A stretch of 64,000 nucleotides of DNA, taken from contig NZ_CP159826.1 in assembly GCF_047729875.1 (NCBI RefSeq), forward strand, positions 1,426,001 to 1,490,000, given 5' to 3'. A program made the position numbers and the translations under genes. Of the stretch, positions 52,605 through 62,139 are shown in pieces (position 1 is the stretch's first letter; each line of letters opens with the position of its first letter). This stretch comes from Marimicrobium sp913061115 (lineage in GTDB: Bacteria; Pseudomonadota; Gammaproteobacteria; Pseudomonadales; Halieaceae). The notes under the pieces are model-generated. The model had not been told where the DNA came from. It was given only the letters and a program-made list of their open reading frames with translations, and searched no databases.

Positions 52605-53312
52605 TCATCGCATAAAATCGAGTAGCGCGTTCCAACTGCTGACGTCAGCGTGCTTGTCATAACTCAGTGGCAAGCCGTATTTTTTGCCGTTTTCGGTGGC
52701 AGCGGGATTAGTAAAGCCATGCTCCACGTTCGGGAACGACGTTAAATGATATTCGGCACCTGCATTTTGCATTTCTTTTACAAAACCAGCCACGATATCA
52801 GGCCCGTTCATTGGGTCCGCACCGCCCGTGGTGACTAATACTTTGGTGTTAACGCTGCCCGCCTGTGCAGGGCTATCGGTTTCCAGCAAGCCATGGAAGC
52901 TGGCAACGCCGGCTAATGCTGTTCCCGAGCGCGCTTGGTTTAACACCACAGCCCCCCCAAAGCAGTAGCCAATCGCATAAATACTGTGGGCGTCTACATT
53001 GCCGTGCTGCACTAACAGATTTTTAGCTTCCTGAAACCGCGCGTTCAGCTTCTCTGGTTCAGCAAACGCCGCGTTCATCATGCGCTCTGCTTCTTCAGGA
53101 TCCGTTGCTGTTTTGCCATGGCCATACATGTCAACGGCAATGGCGGCATAACCCAAATCGGCTAATGCTTCGGCGCGCCCTTTGGCATAGTCGTTCAAAC
53201 CCCACCACTCATGCACGACGATTACGCCAGCCTTTGGCTGGGCAGTGTTAGGCATGCACAATATCGCACTGCCCAGTTGATTGGGTAGGGTTAGGGTTTT
53301 TGTATTGCTCAT
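52605..53312 (-). CDS. dienelactone hydrolase family protein
   Basis: 235 residues. The alpha/beta-hydrolase core shows VIVVHEWWGLNDYAKGRAEA, nucleophile Cys in GYCFGGAV (diagnostic for dienelactone hydrolase rather than Ser esterases), Asp in GGADPMNGPD, and His in NVEHGFTNP. Typical of enzymes opening dienelactones in chloro-aromatic breakdown, but many members have other ester substrates. AGGAT precedes the ATG. Confidence 0.9.
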   Translation of the reverse strand: MSNTKTLTLPNQLGSAILCMPNTAQPKAGVIVVHEWWGLNDYAKGRAEALADLGYAAIAVDMYGHGKTATDPEEAERMMNAAFAEPEKLNARFQEAKNLLVQHGNVDAHSIYAIGYCFGGAVVLNQARSGTALAGVASFHGLLETDSPAQAGSVNTKVLVTTGGADPMNGPDIVAGFVKEMQNAGAEYHLTSFPNVEHGFTNPAATENGKKYGLPLSYDKHADVSSWNALLDFMR

Positions 53313-53459
53313 TGGACGGATCCTGAAAAGTTAAGGAACGAAAGTATAATGATTTTATCAGGTCATTAGCTATTTAAAAGTCAAGAAAACACACACATAC
53401 AGGTGGGCGCGGTGCGATCCAGTCCACAAGTGTTAGATGGTTCTTTAATCACATGTTGT

Positions 53460-54593
53460 TCACATTGCGGCCGTGAACAGTCGCTCAAAATCGGCCACAG
53501 TGCAGACGCGTGGGTTAGTTTGGTGACAGATGTCGTTACTGGCAATGGCGGCCAACTGCGCAATCTGTTCATGCTTAACGCCGTGAGCGGCAAGTCCGCC
53601 CACGATACCTACGTCGGTCTTGAGCTGGCGCAGCCAATCAATAAAGGCTTCACCACCGCCTGCAACGCCGCATACATGTGCCAGTTCGTCGAACTTCGCG
53701 GGAACCACTGGCTGATTCCAAGCCAACACAGTATCTATCATCAAAGCGTTAGCCAAACCATGGTGCAGATCACAGACAGCGCCTAAAGCGTGCGCGCAAG
53801 CATGCACGGCACCAAGGTCCTTTTGGAACGCGATAGCGCCTAGCATGGAGGCCATCATCATATCGGAGCGCGCCTGCAAGTTATCCGGTTCTATTACGGC
53901 GGTTACTAATGCTCTTGCGGCGATACGCGCGCCCTCCAGTGCGATGCCGTCACACAGAGGGTGATAAGCCGGTGACAGGTAGCTTTCAATATTGTGTGTG
54001 AGTGCGTCAATGCCGGTGGCCGCAGTGATATGAGGCGGCAACGATAAGGTGAGTTCTGGGTCAGCAAAAACACATTTAGCGAGAAGTTTCGGGTGAAACA
54101 CTACGCGCTTTAGATGGCTGTCATCCTCGCTGATGACGCTAGCCCGGCCCACCTCGGAACCGGTGCCGGCCGTGGTGGGTAGTGCCACTAGGTAGGGTAG
54201 TGAATGCTCAATGGCGCGTGACTGCGGGTGGTCCCATGCGTACTCTATAATATCGCCAGTATGGGTCGCCGCGACGCCGACTAGTTTGGCAACATCAAGT
54301 GCTGCGCCGCCGCCAAATCCGATAATGCAGTCGGCGCGATGACCGATGAACGCCACGGCGCCGGCCATTACCTGGCTGGTAGTTGGATTGCCGAAAACGC
54401 CAGAGAATACTGCGACGTCGAGGCCTTCCAAATGCGTTTTGAATTCGTCTAGCACCGGCAGTGTAGCAAGTGCTTTGTCGGTGACAAGTAATGGCCGCTG
54501 ATAGCCAGCCTCGCGAAGATGCGCTGCGACCAAGCGCCGCGCCCCAGCGCCGAATTGTATGTTGGTTGGAAAGCTAAAAGCGGTAACGCTCAT
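53460..54593 (-). CDS. iron-containing (group III) alcohol dehydrogenase
   Basis: 377 residues from the ATG at 54593, with GGAG 12 bases upstream. NAD-site GFGGGAALDVAKLVG, TTAGTGSEVGRASV, and the metal ligands in HACAHALGAVCDLHHGLANAL and GIDALTHNIESYLSP fit the Fe-ADH fold. The gene follows the glutamine-synthetase-like gene by 40 bases on the same strand. In this context it could oxidise the alcohol of a gamma-glutamylated amino alcohol, but the substrate is not proven. Confidence 0.9.
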   Translation of the reverse strand: MSVTAFSFPTNIQFGAGARRLVAAHLREAGYQRPLLVTDKALATLPVLDEFKTHLEGLDVAVFSGVFGNPTTSQVMAGAVAFIGHRADCIIGFGGGAALDVAKLVGVAATHTGDIIEYAWDHPQSRAIEHSLPYLVALPTTAGTGSEVGRASVISEDDSHLKRVVFHPKLLAKCVFADPELTLSLPPHITAATGIDALTHNIESYLSPAYHPLCDGIALEGARIAARALVTAVIEPDNLQARSDMMMASMLGAIAFQKDLGAVHACAHALGAVCDLHHGLANALMIDTVLAWNQPVVPAKFDELAHVCGVAGGGEAFIDWLRQLKTDVGIVGGLAAHGVKHEQIAQLAAIASNDICHQTNPRVCTVADFERLFTAAM

Positions 54594-54633
54594 GGTGATG
54601 GGCTCCGAGTTGTCTAGCGCACTGGGCGATGCA

Positions 54634-56019
54634 TTAAATGATCTCAAAGTAGCGTTTCAATTCCCAGTCGGTCACACTGTCCAGCCACTGACGCCATTCC
54701 CATTCGCGGCTAGCGCTAAAGTGGTCGACAAAAACATCACCCAGCCAATCTCTGGCGATCTCAGATTGCTGAAACAAGCGCGTGGCGTCTATCAAAGTGC
54801 GCGGAACACCGCTTGTCTTTTCCGCGCCCCGGTTGGTGCCGGTAATAGGAGGCGACGTTAATTTAAGCCCTTTTTCAACGCCGTCGAGACCTGCAGCGAT
54901 CACCGCTGCCATGGCCAGATAAGGATTGACGTCAGCGCCAGGGCAACGCGTTTCCAAGCGTGTCGCTTTTGGCGAGGCCGTAATAACACGGAAACTGGCG
55001 GTGCGATTATCCACGCCCCAGGTCGGCTTGACGGGTGCCCAATAGCCATCGACCAGTCGCTTGTAGCTGTTGATGGTAGGCCACAGCAGTGGCGCAAAGT
55101 CCATCATGAAAGCCAGCTGTCCCGCAAGATAACTTTCAAACAGCGGGCTCATGTTATGCGTGCCCTTCGCGTCGTAAAATACATTGTTTTTACCATCGGA
55201 CAGGCTTTGATGGATATGTCCACTGCAGCCGGGCAGCTGTTGGTTTGGTTTGGCCATAAAACTGGGCATGATGCCAAAGCCGGCAGCGATTTCTTTGATG
55301 CCGGCCTTGAATAATACCGCCCGATCAGCTTGTTCTAGCGCGCTGGAAAAGGCGATGGCAGCTTCGTAAACACCTGGCCCCGTTTCAGTATGCAGCCCCT
55401 CTAGTGGCACGCCGAAGGCCAGCATTTGATCCATGATAGCGTTGAAATAGTCCTGATGTTGACTGACCCGCAATAGAGAATATCCAAACATACCTTGTGT
55501 GAGTGGTTCAGGGTCAACCCCTTTTTTGGCCGCCCAGCTCTGCGGCGTTTCGGCAAAGTTATACCATTCGAACTCCATGCCGGTCATTACCTGAAAGCCC
55601 ATTTTCTCAGCTCGTTTGAGCACCCGCTGCAACGTCTGGCGGGCGCATGCTGCGTGGGGAGTGCCATCGGCGTTGACAAATTCGCCCAATACCAAAGGTA
55701 TATCACTATCCCACGGGACGCGGCGCAGTGTGTCAAGATCCAGTCGCGCCAGTGCATCGGGGTAGCCGTGTTGCCAGCCGGTGAGCTCTGTGTTGTCGTA
55801 AGGGTGATCCATCATGTCCCACCCCATTACCACGTCACAAAAGCCGAAGCCGCCAGCAGGGAAGGGCTGGGCTGCACTCAGGAATTTATCAATGTGCAGG
55901 TATTTGCCGCGTAAAATACCGTCTATGTCAGTGACAGCCACCTTCACTTTGGTGGCGCCAGACTCTTTTAGCATAGTGATGGCTGAATGCTCACCTGTGT
56001 TTTTTTCTTCTGTCGCCAT
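54634..56019 (-). CDS. glutamine-synthetase-family ligase (gamma-glutamylamine synthetase type)
   Basis: 461 residues. Catalytic-domain motifs: VMTGMEFEWYNFAE, HTETGPGVYEAAIAFSSALE, GIMPSFMAKPNQQLPGCSGHIHQSL, NSYKRLVDGYWAPVKPTWG, and ASFRVITASP with TRLETRCPGADVNPYLAMAA. The PTWG and RLETR forms place it with PuuA/GlnA4-like ligases that attach glutamate to amines, not with biosynthetic GlnA. Partners: the amine-type permease upstream (46-base gap) and Fe-ADH downstream. ATP-dependent gamma-glutamylation of an imported amine is the likely job. Confidence 0.88.
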   Translation of the reverse strand: MATEEKNTGEHSAITMLKESGATKVKVAVTDIDGILRGKYLHIDKFLSAAQPFPAGGFGFCDVVMGWDMMDHPYDNTELTGWQHGYPDALARLDLDTLRRVPWDSDIPLVLGEFVNADGTPHAACARQTLQRVLKRAEKMGFQVMTGMEFEWYNFAETPQSWAAKKGVDPEPLTQGMFGYSLLRVSQHQDYFNAIMDQMLAFGVPLEGLHTETGPGVYEAAIAFSSALEQADRAVLFKAGIKEIAAGFGIMPSFMAKPNQQLPGCSGHIHQSLSDGKNNVFYDAKGTHNMSPLFESYLAGQLAFMMDFAPLLWPTINSYKRLVDGYWAPVKPTWGVDNRTASFRVITASPKATRLETRCPGADVNPYLAMAAVIAAGLDGVEKGLKLTSPPITGTNRGAEKTSGVPRTLIDATRLFQQSEIARDWLGDVFVDHFSASREWEWRQWLDSVTDWELKRYFEII

Positions 56020-56064
56020 AGCCGTGATCTCGTCAAATAACTCGAAAAATAAATTGATGATGGG

Positions 56065-57543
56065 TTAGAGTGCCGACGCCTTGTCGTGCTCTAAGGCGAA
56101 CTCCTCTTCGGGTGACAGAATTAATCGGTGGCGTCCGATAAGCGTGAAGTAAAGGATACCCACCGCAAACCAGCCAGCCACCCATAGGACACCTTGTCGG
56201 TAGATGGGGTCAGTGAGTTGGTAATAGACCGTTACTGTGGCGATCAGAATGGTTAAGCTAGCCCCTAAAATGCCAAACGGGCTGCGGTATGGCCGCTCCA
56301 ACCGTGGTAACTTGCGGCGCAGTAAAATAAAGGATAAGGCCTGCATGATATAGGAGAACATAGCGGCAAATACCGCCATATTTAACAGCGTGCCGCCAAT
56401 TGCCGCAGCGCCCTGGTCGACACCCATACTAAACCATAGAATAAACATAACGGTAAGTGCCAGTCCGGCGCCGGCGATCATAGCGCGGTGCGGTGTCTTG
56501 CGGCTGCCGTGGGTTACCGATAGGCCAGAAGGGAAGTAGCCCGCCCGGCTGAGCGAATAGATTTGCCTACCCTGGGCAAAGATGATGGTGTGAAAGCTGG
56601 CAACCAAACCCAGTACCGCTATCGTTGCCAATAGCTTTGCTATGCCGTCGCCATAAATAGCCTTGAAACCATCGAGTAGAGGCTCCCCGGAGCCCGCCAA
56701 TTGAAACGAACCGACGCCAGCGATCGACGGGTTGAGCCATAAAATCATGAACGCTGATATCAGCAGTGTAAAAAAACCGGCCAGAATGCCGCGCGGCATA
56801 TCCCGTTTGGGGTCAACGGATTCCTCGGCCGCCAGCGGCAATTGTTCGATGGCGAGGAAAAGCCACACGGCGAACGGCAGGCAGGCAAGAATGCCGCCGA
56901 ACCCAAACGGCAAAAACGGCCCATTGCCGTCCGGCAGCAGTGCGCCATCGGTACCGACATTTAGCGCCCATTTCGCAAAGTCGATCGAAGGTAGGGCGCT
57001 GACCCAGAACACCAATAAGCAGGACAGTGCCAGCAAGGTCACCACCAGCGTTAGCTTAAATGACAACTCCACACCTACGATATTGAGGCTGATGAACACC
57101 ACATAAAAACCGACCCACCACAGGGGTAGACTCGCCATACTGGTATCAAAAATACTGGCCATATAGCTGCTGATAAAGTAGACGATCACCGCGGGCGTCA
57201 GCACGTATTCGACATTTTCAGACAAGCCGGTCAGGAAGCCCCCCCAGCGTCCCATCGCAGTTCGAGCAAAAGAGTAGGCGCCACCGGTGTGCGGCAGAGC
57301 CGGTGACATTTCTGCCAATGAAAAACATAAGCCCAGGTACATAATGGCAATAATAATGGTGGCCACAAACATGCTGCCCCAGCCGTTGGCTAGGCCCAGG
57401 TTCCAGCCGGAGAAATGTCCGGAAATAACCGCTCCCACGCCCAAGGCCCACAGTGACCAAACGCCGGCATAGCGTTTTAAGCCGCGCTTATCAAAATAGC
57501 TCTGATCGACCGTTGCATAGTGAGTGCCAGCAGGATCCTGCAT
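56065..57543 (-). CDS. APC-superfamily permease, ethanolamine-permease-like
   Basis: 492 residues, AGGAG 7 bases before the ATG, twelve hydrophobic segments. The N-terminal stretch VWSLWALGVGAVISGHFSGW and then NLGLANGWGSMFVA is close to ethanolamine permeases; PALPHTGGAYSFARTAMG is the APC consensus loop. First gene of the permease / glutamylating ligase / Fe-ADH unit. Imports ethanolamine or a similar amine. Confidence 0.88.
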   Translation of the reverse strand: MQDPAGTHYATVDQSYFDKRGLKRYAGVWSLWALGVGAVISGHFSGWNLGLANGWGSMFVATIIIAIMYLGLCFSLAEMSPALPHTGGAYSFARTAMGRWGGFLTGLSENVEYVLTPAVIVYFISSYMASIFDTSMASLPLWWVGFYVVFISLNIVGVELSFKLTLVVTLLALSCLLVFWVSALPSIDFAKWALNVGTDGALLPDGNGPFLPFGFGGILACLPFAVWLFLAIEQLPLAAEESVDPKRDMPRGILAGFFTLLISAFMILWLNPSIAGVGSFQLAGSGEPLLDGFKAIYGDGIAKLLATIAVLGLVASFHTIIFAQGRQIYSLSRAGYFPSGLSVTHGSRKTPHRAMIAGAGLALTVMFILWFSMGVDQGAAAIGGTLLNMAVFAAMFSYIMQALSFILLRRKLPRLERPYRSPFGILGASLTILIATVTVYYQLTDPIYRQGVLWVAGWFAVGILYFTLIGRHRLILSPEEEFALEHDKASAL

Positions 57544-57809
57544 TGTCGTCTCCTATTATTGGTATCTTCACAGCCTAGCCCAGCCGGTATTATCGCCTCG
57601 GTTTTTGAAAGGGACAAGCTGTGGCGTCTTCTTCTTCTTCTATATCTGGAGCAGGGGAGCACAATTTTAAGCGCAGTAAATGCCGATGGTCTTGCGCTTT
57701 CGTCCCAAACATACTACAACTCGCGATGCAAAATGAACAGCGCCCTGCCATCACCCGCGGGGGGCTGCCCGTCGATGGCGATAATCATCCAGTAATATAG
57801 GAGATGGCG

Positions 57810-58265
57810 ATGAACTTGGAAGACATCGAGTTAATAAAACAACTGAAGGGAAAGTACTTTCGGTTTCTTGACACTAATGCCTGGTCGGAGATGGCGGAAA
57901 TTTTTGTGCCTGATGCCACTGCCAGCTACAGCGATGGTGACAACAGCTTTGACAGTCGCGATGAGATCATCCGTTTTTTATCACGGTCGATGCGCGGGCG
58001 CCAGTTTCTGTCCATGCACACGGCTCATCACCCCGAAATAACCGTGACCAGTGCAGACACAGCGGAGGGTATTTGGTACCTGCACGATATTGTCTACGCA
58101 TTGAAGTACAAACTGCAGATTAGCGGCAACGGTATTTATCACGACCGTTACCGCAAAGTGGACGGCCAATGGCTGATCGTCCATACGGGTTATGAGCGAA
58201 TTTTCGAGGTGCACGATACGCTAGGTGAGAATTTCAAGGTAGTAAAAAACAATTACAAGGACTGA
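57810..58265 (+). CDS. SnoaL-like / NTF2-fold protein
   Basis: 151 residues from the ATG at 57810, which has AGGAG 6 bases upstream; the ATG at 57804 touches the ribosome site and is unlikely. Motifs: IKQLKGKYFRFLDTNAWSEM, FVPDATASYSDG, RGRQFLSMHTAHHPEITVT, GNGIYHDRYRKVDGQW. Bile-acid dehydratase- or steroid-isomerase-like proteins share this fold. Two bases separate it from the ABM gene, so they form an operon, divergent from the permease cluster across 260 bases. Confidence 0.85.
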   Translation: MNLEDIELIKQLKGKYFRFLDTNAWSEMAEIFVPDATASYSDGDNSFDSRDEIIRFLSRSMRGRQFLSMHTAHHPEITVTSADTAEGIWYLHDIVYALKYKLQISGNGIYHDRYRKVDGQWLIVHTGYERIFEVHDTLGENFKVVKNNYKD

Positions 58266-58267
58266 CG

Positions 58268-58585
58268 ATGTTTGCTTTTATAACCAATATTCGGGCTAAG
58301 CCCGGCCAACGGGCCGCTCTGGCGACATTAACTCAGACGATGATGGAGCAAACTGCGACGGAGAGCGGAGTGCCGGTGTATGTGTTTCACCAGGCGGAGG
58401 ATGATCTCGACGAGTTCTGGTTTTACGACCTCTATACCTCAGAGCAGGCCTATCAGGAGCATTGCAGCAGCGAGGCTTTCAATGCCATGATCAGTCAGCT
58501 GGGTGAGCTTGGTGAAATAAAGGTGATGCACAAGCTCATGCCCTACGGTTCAGTGAAAAGTGCGGGAATACCCCTTGCCATTTAG
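58268..58585 (+). CDS. antibiotic-biosynthesis-monooxygenase (ABM) domain protein
   Basis: 105 residues, a single ABM ferredoxin-like domain: FAFITNIRAKPGQRAALATL, then ETGVPVY-like ESGVPVYVFHQAEDD and FWFYDLYTSEQAYQEHCSSE. Members dimerise and oxidise quinol-like compounds without cofactor or act as small binding proteins. Partner of the SnoaL-like gene 2 bases upstream. Confidence 0.88.
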   Translation: MFAFITNIRAKPGQRAALATLTQTMMEQTATESGVPVYVFHQAEDDLDEFWFYDLYTSEQAYQEHCSSEAFNAMISQLGELGEIKVMHKLMPYGSVKSAGIPLAI

Positions 58586-58919
58586 CGGTTGATGGGCGTT
58601 TGTGACGGTCGGGAAAATGAAATATTCGATTAACGTGGCATTTTGGATCCGTGCTGGCGATAGAAAGCGTACATTACGCGGTCTGCGATGACATCGTCGA
58701 AGTGGACAGGTGAGAAGTAAACAGCGTCTTTTAAAAAACCAGTTAAGTGGCTCCAAGTGATCTGACAACGTACACTGTCAGGCTAGGGTGAGTGGGGCTC
58801 ACGCCGACCTTAGAAAGGCTGCCGGTTGCAACGCTGCCGCTTACCAAAAAAAGACGGGTGATGCGCGCTGCTAGCGGCAGTTATCCTCACAAAAATTACT
58901 CCGGATATGTTTTGGCTTC
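58586..58919. other. 334-base gap without a gene; two hairpins
   Basis: CTGACA (58762-58767) pairs with TGTCAG (58776-58781), and GTGAG (58788-58792) pairs with CTCAC (58798-58802). Neither is followed by a T-run. No promoter or coding frame stands out. Confidence 0.5.
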
Positions 58920-59777
58920 ATGATGAATGAGAAAGAAAAGGCGGTACTTCGAGAACAGGCGATCACTTCGCCGATCACAGCGGACTATCCGTTTGACGTG
59001 GAGGCTAAGTTACTCAGATCTGTTGTTGTAGAATCATCAGTGATGCTCGACATCGGCGCGAATACCGGTGTTTACAGCACAATTTTGGAAGACATCGTCG
59101 GGTCCCAGAATCTGTATATTTTTGAGCCCCTTCCACATCTGCACCGGTATCTGAAAAAACGGTTCAAAAATGCTCATGTGTTCGATGTTGCGCTGTCTGA
59201 CAAGGAGGAAAGACGCAATATTCGAGTGCCTTTTATCGGTGGAACACGAGTAGATGCGAGGGCGACTTTTAATGCACATACTGAATCCAATCTAACAGGG
59301 ACTGATGAGGTTGCGGTGCAGCTGCTTCCCTTGGATTCTTTTGCAAAGAAAGCCGGCTTCGAATCGATAGGGTTAATCAAAATTGATGTTGAAGGACACG
59401 AATTAGAGGTGCTCAATGGTGGAGCCGAGACCATTAGTCAGTTCAAACCCCTGATATTGATTGAGATTGAGTCGCGACACCATCAATTCCCCATCACAGA
59501 CATTTTTTCTAAGCTTGAGGGCTTGGGATATAAAGGTTATTACTTGAACCCTTCACAGTTCAAGTTATTCGATATTGCTCAATTCAATAGCGATCGAGAC
59601 CAAAATCAGATGAATCTGAATGCAAAAGATCTATTTTATTACTTGAACAATTTCTTTTTTGTACACGAAGCATCAGCCAAAGATTTCGTTTCAAGCACCC
59701 TCGCATTTCTAGAGCGAGAAAAGCAACACGTCGAGGGCGCTATCGCGCCAAAAATCGAGGTGACAACACCCACTTAG
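58920..59777 (+). CDS. FkbM-family SAM methyltransferase
   Basis: 285 residues. SAM motif I is MLDIGANTGVYSTILEDIVG near residue 41, followed by LYIFEPLPHLHRYLKKRF and VFDVALSDKEERRNI. The FkbM signature IKIDVEGHELEVLNGGAE and LILIEIESRHH come later. Such enzymes O-methylate sugars or polyketides; no sugar or polyketide cluster is adjacent. Weak ribosome site before the ATG pair at 58920. Confidence 0.9.
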   Translation: MMNEKEKAVLREQAITSPITADYPFDVEAKLLRSVVVESSVMLDIGANTGVYSTILEDIVGSQNLYIFEPLPHLHRYLKKRFKNAHVFDVALSDKEERRNIRVPFIGGTRVDARATFNAHTESNLTGTDEVAVQLLPLDSFAKKAGFESIGLIKIDVEGHELEVLNGGAETISQFKPLILIEIESRHHQFPITDIFSKLEGLGYKGYYLNPSQFKLFDIAQFNSDRDQNQMNLNAKDLFYYLNNFFFVHEASAKDFVSSTLAFLEREKQHVEGAIAPKIEVTTPT

Positions 59778-59857
59778 GTTGCTCAAGCGCGCCTGTGAAG
59801 GTGATCTGTGCTGACAATCGCGTGGCACTGAAGATATAAGGCCATAGGAGTTTAATG

Positions 59858-61153
59858 ATGAAGAGAACAATTATTCGCGGCGTGTCTGCACTCTTGCTTG
59901 TGGCCGCCTCGGTCGTCGGTGCGGAGAGCACTGATGGCAGTCCGGTTGAGGTCCTGAAAGAAAATCGGCTGTCATACACTGACGGCTTTGTCGACGCAGT
60001 AAAGGTGGCTCTGGACGCATTGCCTGCGCAACCTCAGCCTCCTGCTACGGGAAAACCCTGCGACTGGTCGGTGACGGCAAGCCCCGACCCTCACAATGCT
60101 CACTTTCTTGCTTTTGCAGGATCTCAGCAGCTGAAGTATGAGGTGGCTCTCATCGGATACGATGTGTATGACAAAGCGCGGTTGAACGCGAAAGGCGCTC
60201 CTGCCAACTCAGAGGCTTCGCGGAAGTTGCGCTTTCTACAGTACATGCTCGGTTTGAGCGGCTACTGGGAAGCCTTAGCCGCAGATCATGAAAAGACGCT
60301 ACTATCGCCCGCGTGCGAAGGAATCGTGAGGAATTGGCGGGAAGGAACAATTGTGAACGCGCGTGACGATTTTGCGCCTGCGACCTCCGCCATGGGCGAC
60401 GTGCTACTCGCAGTTCTGACCGCTGACATTAATCGTACGCTGGGCACAAAAGCGGCTTTTGTATGGGGCGCCTATCAGGAAGCACTCGCACAATTTGGGG
60501 TTGAGCAGTCGATTTCCGGTTGGTTTTACACCACGGACTTGGACCCCCGTGGGCCCATAAACTGGACGACAACACTGAGCGGTCCAATGTGCCCGAGTGG
60601 GGAGGCGTGTCCTTCGGTCACAAAAGAGCAAAGTTATATTCCCCAGATGGTATGGCTCACATTGCCGGTAGATATCCTCTCCTACACGGGGGACGCGACC
60701 ACAGAGAACCTTTTGATCGAGGCAAGAGGGAAACACTATATGGAAGAATTTGAAAAGGAGGTGGGTGATCAGGACTCGCTTCTGGTCTCTACTCGCAATA
60801 TGTTGCGAATAGCGCAGGCTTCTCAGGACGTTACGCCAGATCAGCCGCAAGGAAGGCTGGCATTATGGCTGAAACAGCACTCGCTGCCGCTTGCTTCAAA
60901 CTTGGTCGGTGGTGTCTTGCCGCTCCCGCAGTCTGTTTCTGTGCAAAATAAGGAAATGAAAAAGGCACTGCTGTTTGCCCAACAGGTTGAACGAGACTTA
61001 TTGGATTTCCCAGAGGCTAAACACATTGATCAGATGGTCGTCACACGGTCTGCTGCAAACGCATCGGCCACAATGACAATCTGTGACCTGTACGACGGCG
61101 CTATTGAAGGGTGGCTTCTCTCTGAGCATTTTACCTGTATTACCGCTAAATAG
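59858..61153 (+). CDS. exported protein of unknown function
   Basis: 431 residues from the second ATG (59858), which has AGGAG at the best spacing (7). Signal peptide TIIRGVSALLLVAASVVGA. The mature chain has few Cys (two in GPMCPSGEACPS) and alternates helices and short loops. I recognise no family. It reads towards a DUF3313 lipoprotein gene on the other strand; a 7-bp stem (61198-61223) lies between. Confidence 0.72.
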   Translation: MKRTIIRGVSALLLVAASVVGAESTDGSPVEVLKENRLSYTDGFVDAVKVALDALPAQPQPPATGKPCDWSVTASPDPHNAHFLAFAGSQQLKYEVALIGYDVYDKARLNAKGAPANSEASRKLRFLQYMLGLSGYWEALAADHEKTLLSPACEGIVRNWREGTIVNARDDFAPATSAMGDVLLAVLTADINRTLGTKAAFVWGAYQEALAQFGVEQSISGWFYTTDLDPRGPINWTTTLSGPMCPSGEACPSVTKEQSYIPQMVWLTLPVDILSYTGDATTENLLIEARGKHYMEEFEKEVGDQDSLLVSTRNMLRIAQASQDVTPDQPQGRLALWLKQHSLPLASNLVGGVLPLPQSVSVQNKEMKKALLFAQQVERDLLDFPEAKHIDQMVVTRSAANASATMTICDLYDGAIEGWLLSEHFTCITAK

Positions 61154-61197
61154 GCTTTGGTCGAGACAAGAATAATACGGAACAAGCACCTACCTTA

Positions 61198-61223
61198 GCC
61201 TCAGCATCTAAGATGACTGAGGC
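61198..61223. terminator. hairpin between convergent genes
   Basis: GCCTCAG (61198-61204) and CTGAGGC (61217-61223) form a perfect 7-bp stem with a 12-base loop, between the convergent 59858 and 61255 genes. No T-run, so intrinsic termination is uncertain. Confidence 0.4.
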
Positions 61224-61254
61224 AGTGTGCTAAAGGGGGCTGTCGATGGGAAGC

Positions 61255-61935
61255 TTATTTCGTGGGTGTGTTGTCGGCCGATTCGCGCATGGCGACAGCA
61301 ACAACTTTTTTAGCCAGCGCGATAAATGAATCTAACGAGCCGGCGTTCGTTCTAAAAGATTCGCCTTCGATCGTTACGAGGCCCTCGCCAAGCAGCTCAT
61401 TAGTTTGACTGTCAGTGATCTTACTCTCCACCACTAATGCAGGTGTTTTTTCATTCACACCGCCCACATAAGCCGCCCCATTGACCGCTAGGCCAATGGG
61501 TGTGAAGCTCCATGGCTCAAGGCCATCCGCTGAGCTTTCAGCGCCGGTAATGCCTACAGAAATGCGTATCACGCCAGGTCCAGACTCAGTGACGATCTTC
61601 AGATCACCTTTGCTAAGCACGGCTTTCACCATCTCAGCTTGCAAGGCTTCTTGGGTTTTTTGGATCGTTTCTGCAGTCACACTCTTCGTCACTGCTTGTT
61701 TCAAAAAAATAGGGTCTAAGATAACGGCGGTATACTGGCCGCGACTAACGCCTGACTTCCGATAACGCCACATGCGTGCGTCAGCCTGATCGGTTGGTGC
61801 TGAGGCAAGGAGAGAATAGTCCGGCAAAAAACCAGATTCTGGCATGGGTTGACTCGCCATTTCTGGTGTTGAGCTGCATGCCGCTATCAGTGTTGTCAGG
61901 CTAATCACTGCAACGAGCGCGACTACTTTCTTCAT
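61255..61935 (-). CDS. DUF3313 lipoprotein
   Basis: 226 residues. Signal VVALVAVISLTTLIAAC with lipobox IAAC; Cys near residue 20. DUF3313-type features: SGFLPDYSLL near the start, MWRYRKSGVSRGQYTAVILD, and a C-terminal strand set. Function unknown; members are outer-membrane or periplasmic lipoproteins. AAAAGGATTAGGAT precedes the ATG. The 204 bases upstream, to the sulfatase, show no gene. Confidence 0.86.
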   Translation of the reverse strand: MKKVVALVAVISLTTLIAACSSTPEMASQPMPESGFLPDYSLLASAPTDQADARMWRYRKSGVSRGQYTAVILDPIFLKQAVTKSVTAETIQKTQEALQAEMVKAVLSKGDLKIVTESGPGVIRISVGITGAESSADGLEPWSFTPIGLAVNGAAYVGGVNEKTPALVVESKITDSQTNELLGEGLVTIEGESFRTNAGSLDSFIALAKKVVAVAMRESADNTPTK

Positions 61936-62139
61936 TATCCTAATCCTTTTAGTGGAGATGTTTTAAGTGCGTGAAATAAAAAATTTGGCGGTCAGAAAGT
62001 TACAGGAAACGATTCTGTGTGTCTACTTCTCGAGCCTGCGCAACGGCTGCGGGTGTGAATGATCACACGCTGTGTGAGAGCTGTTATGCGGCACTCAATA
62101 TAGTCAAACCTTACCTTATCCCCAGCTGGGCTCAGCCCT

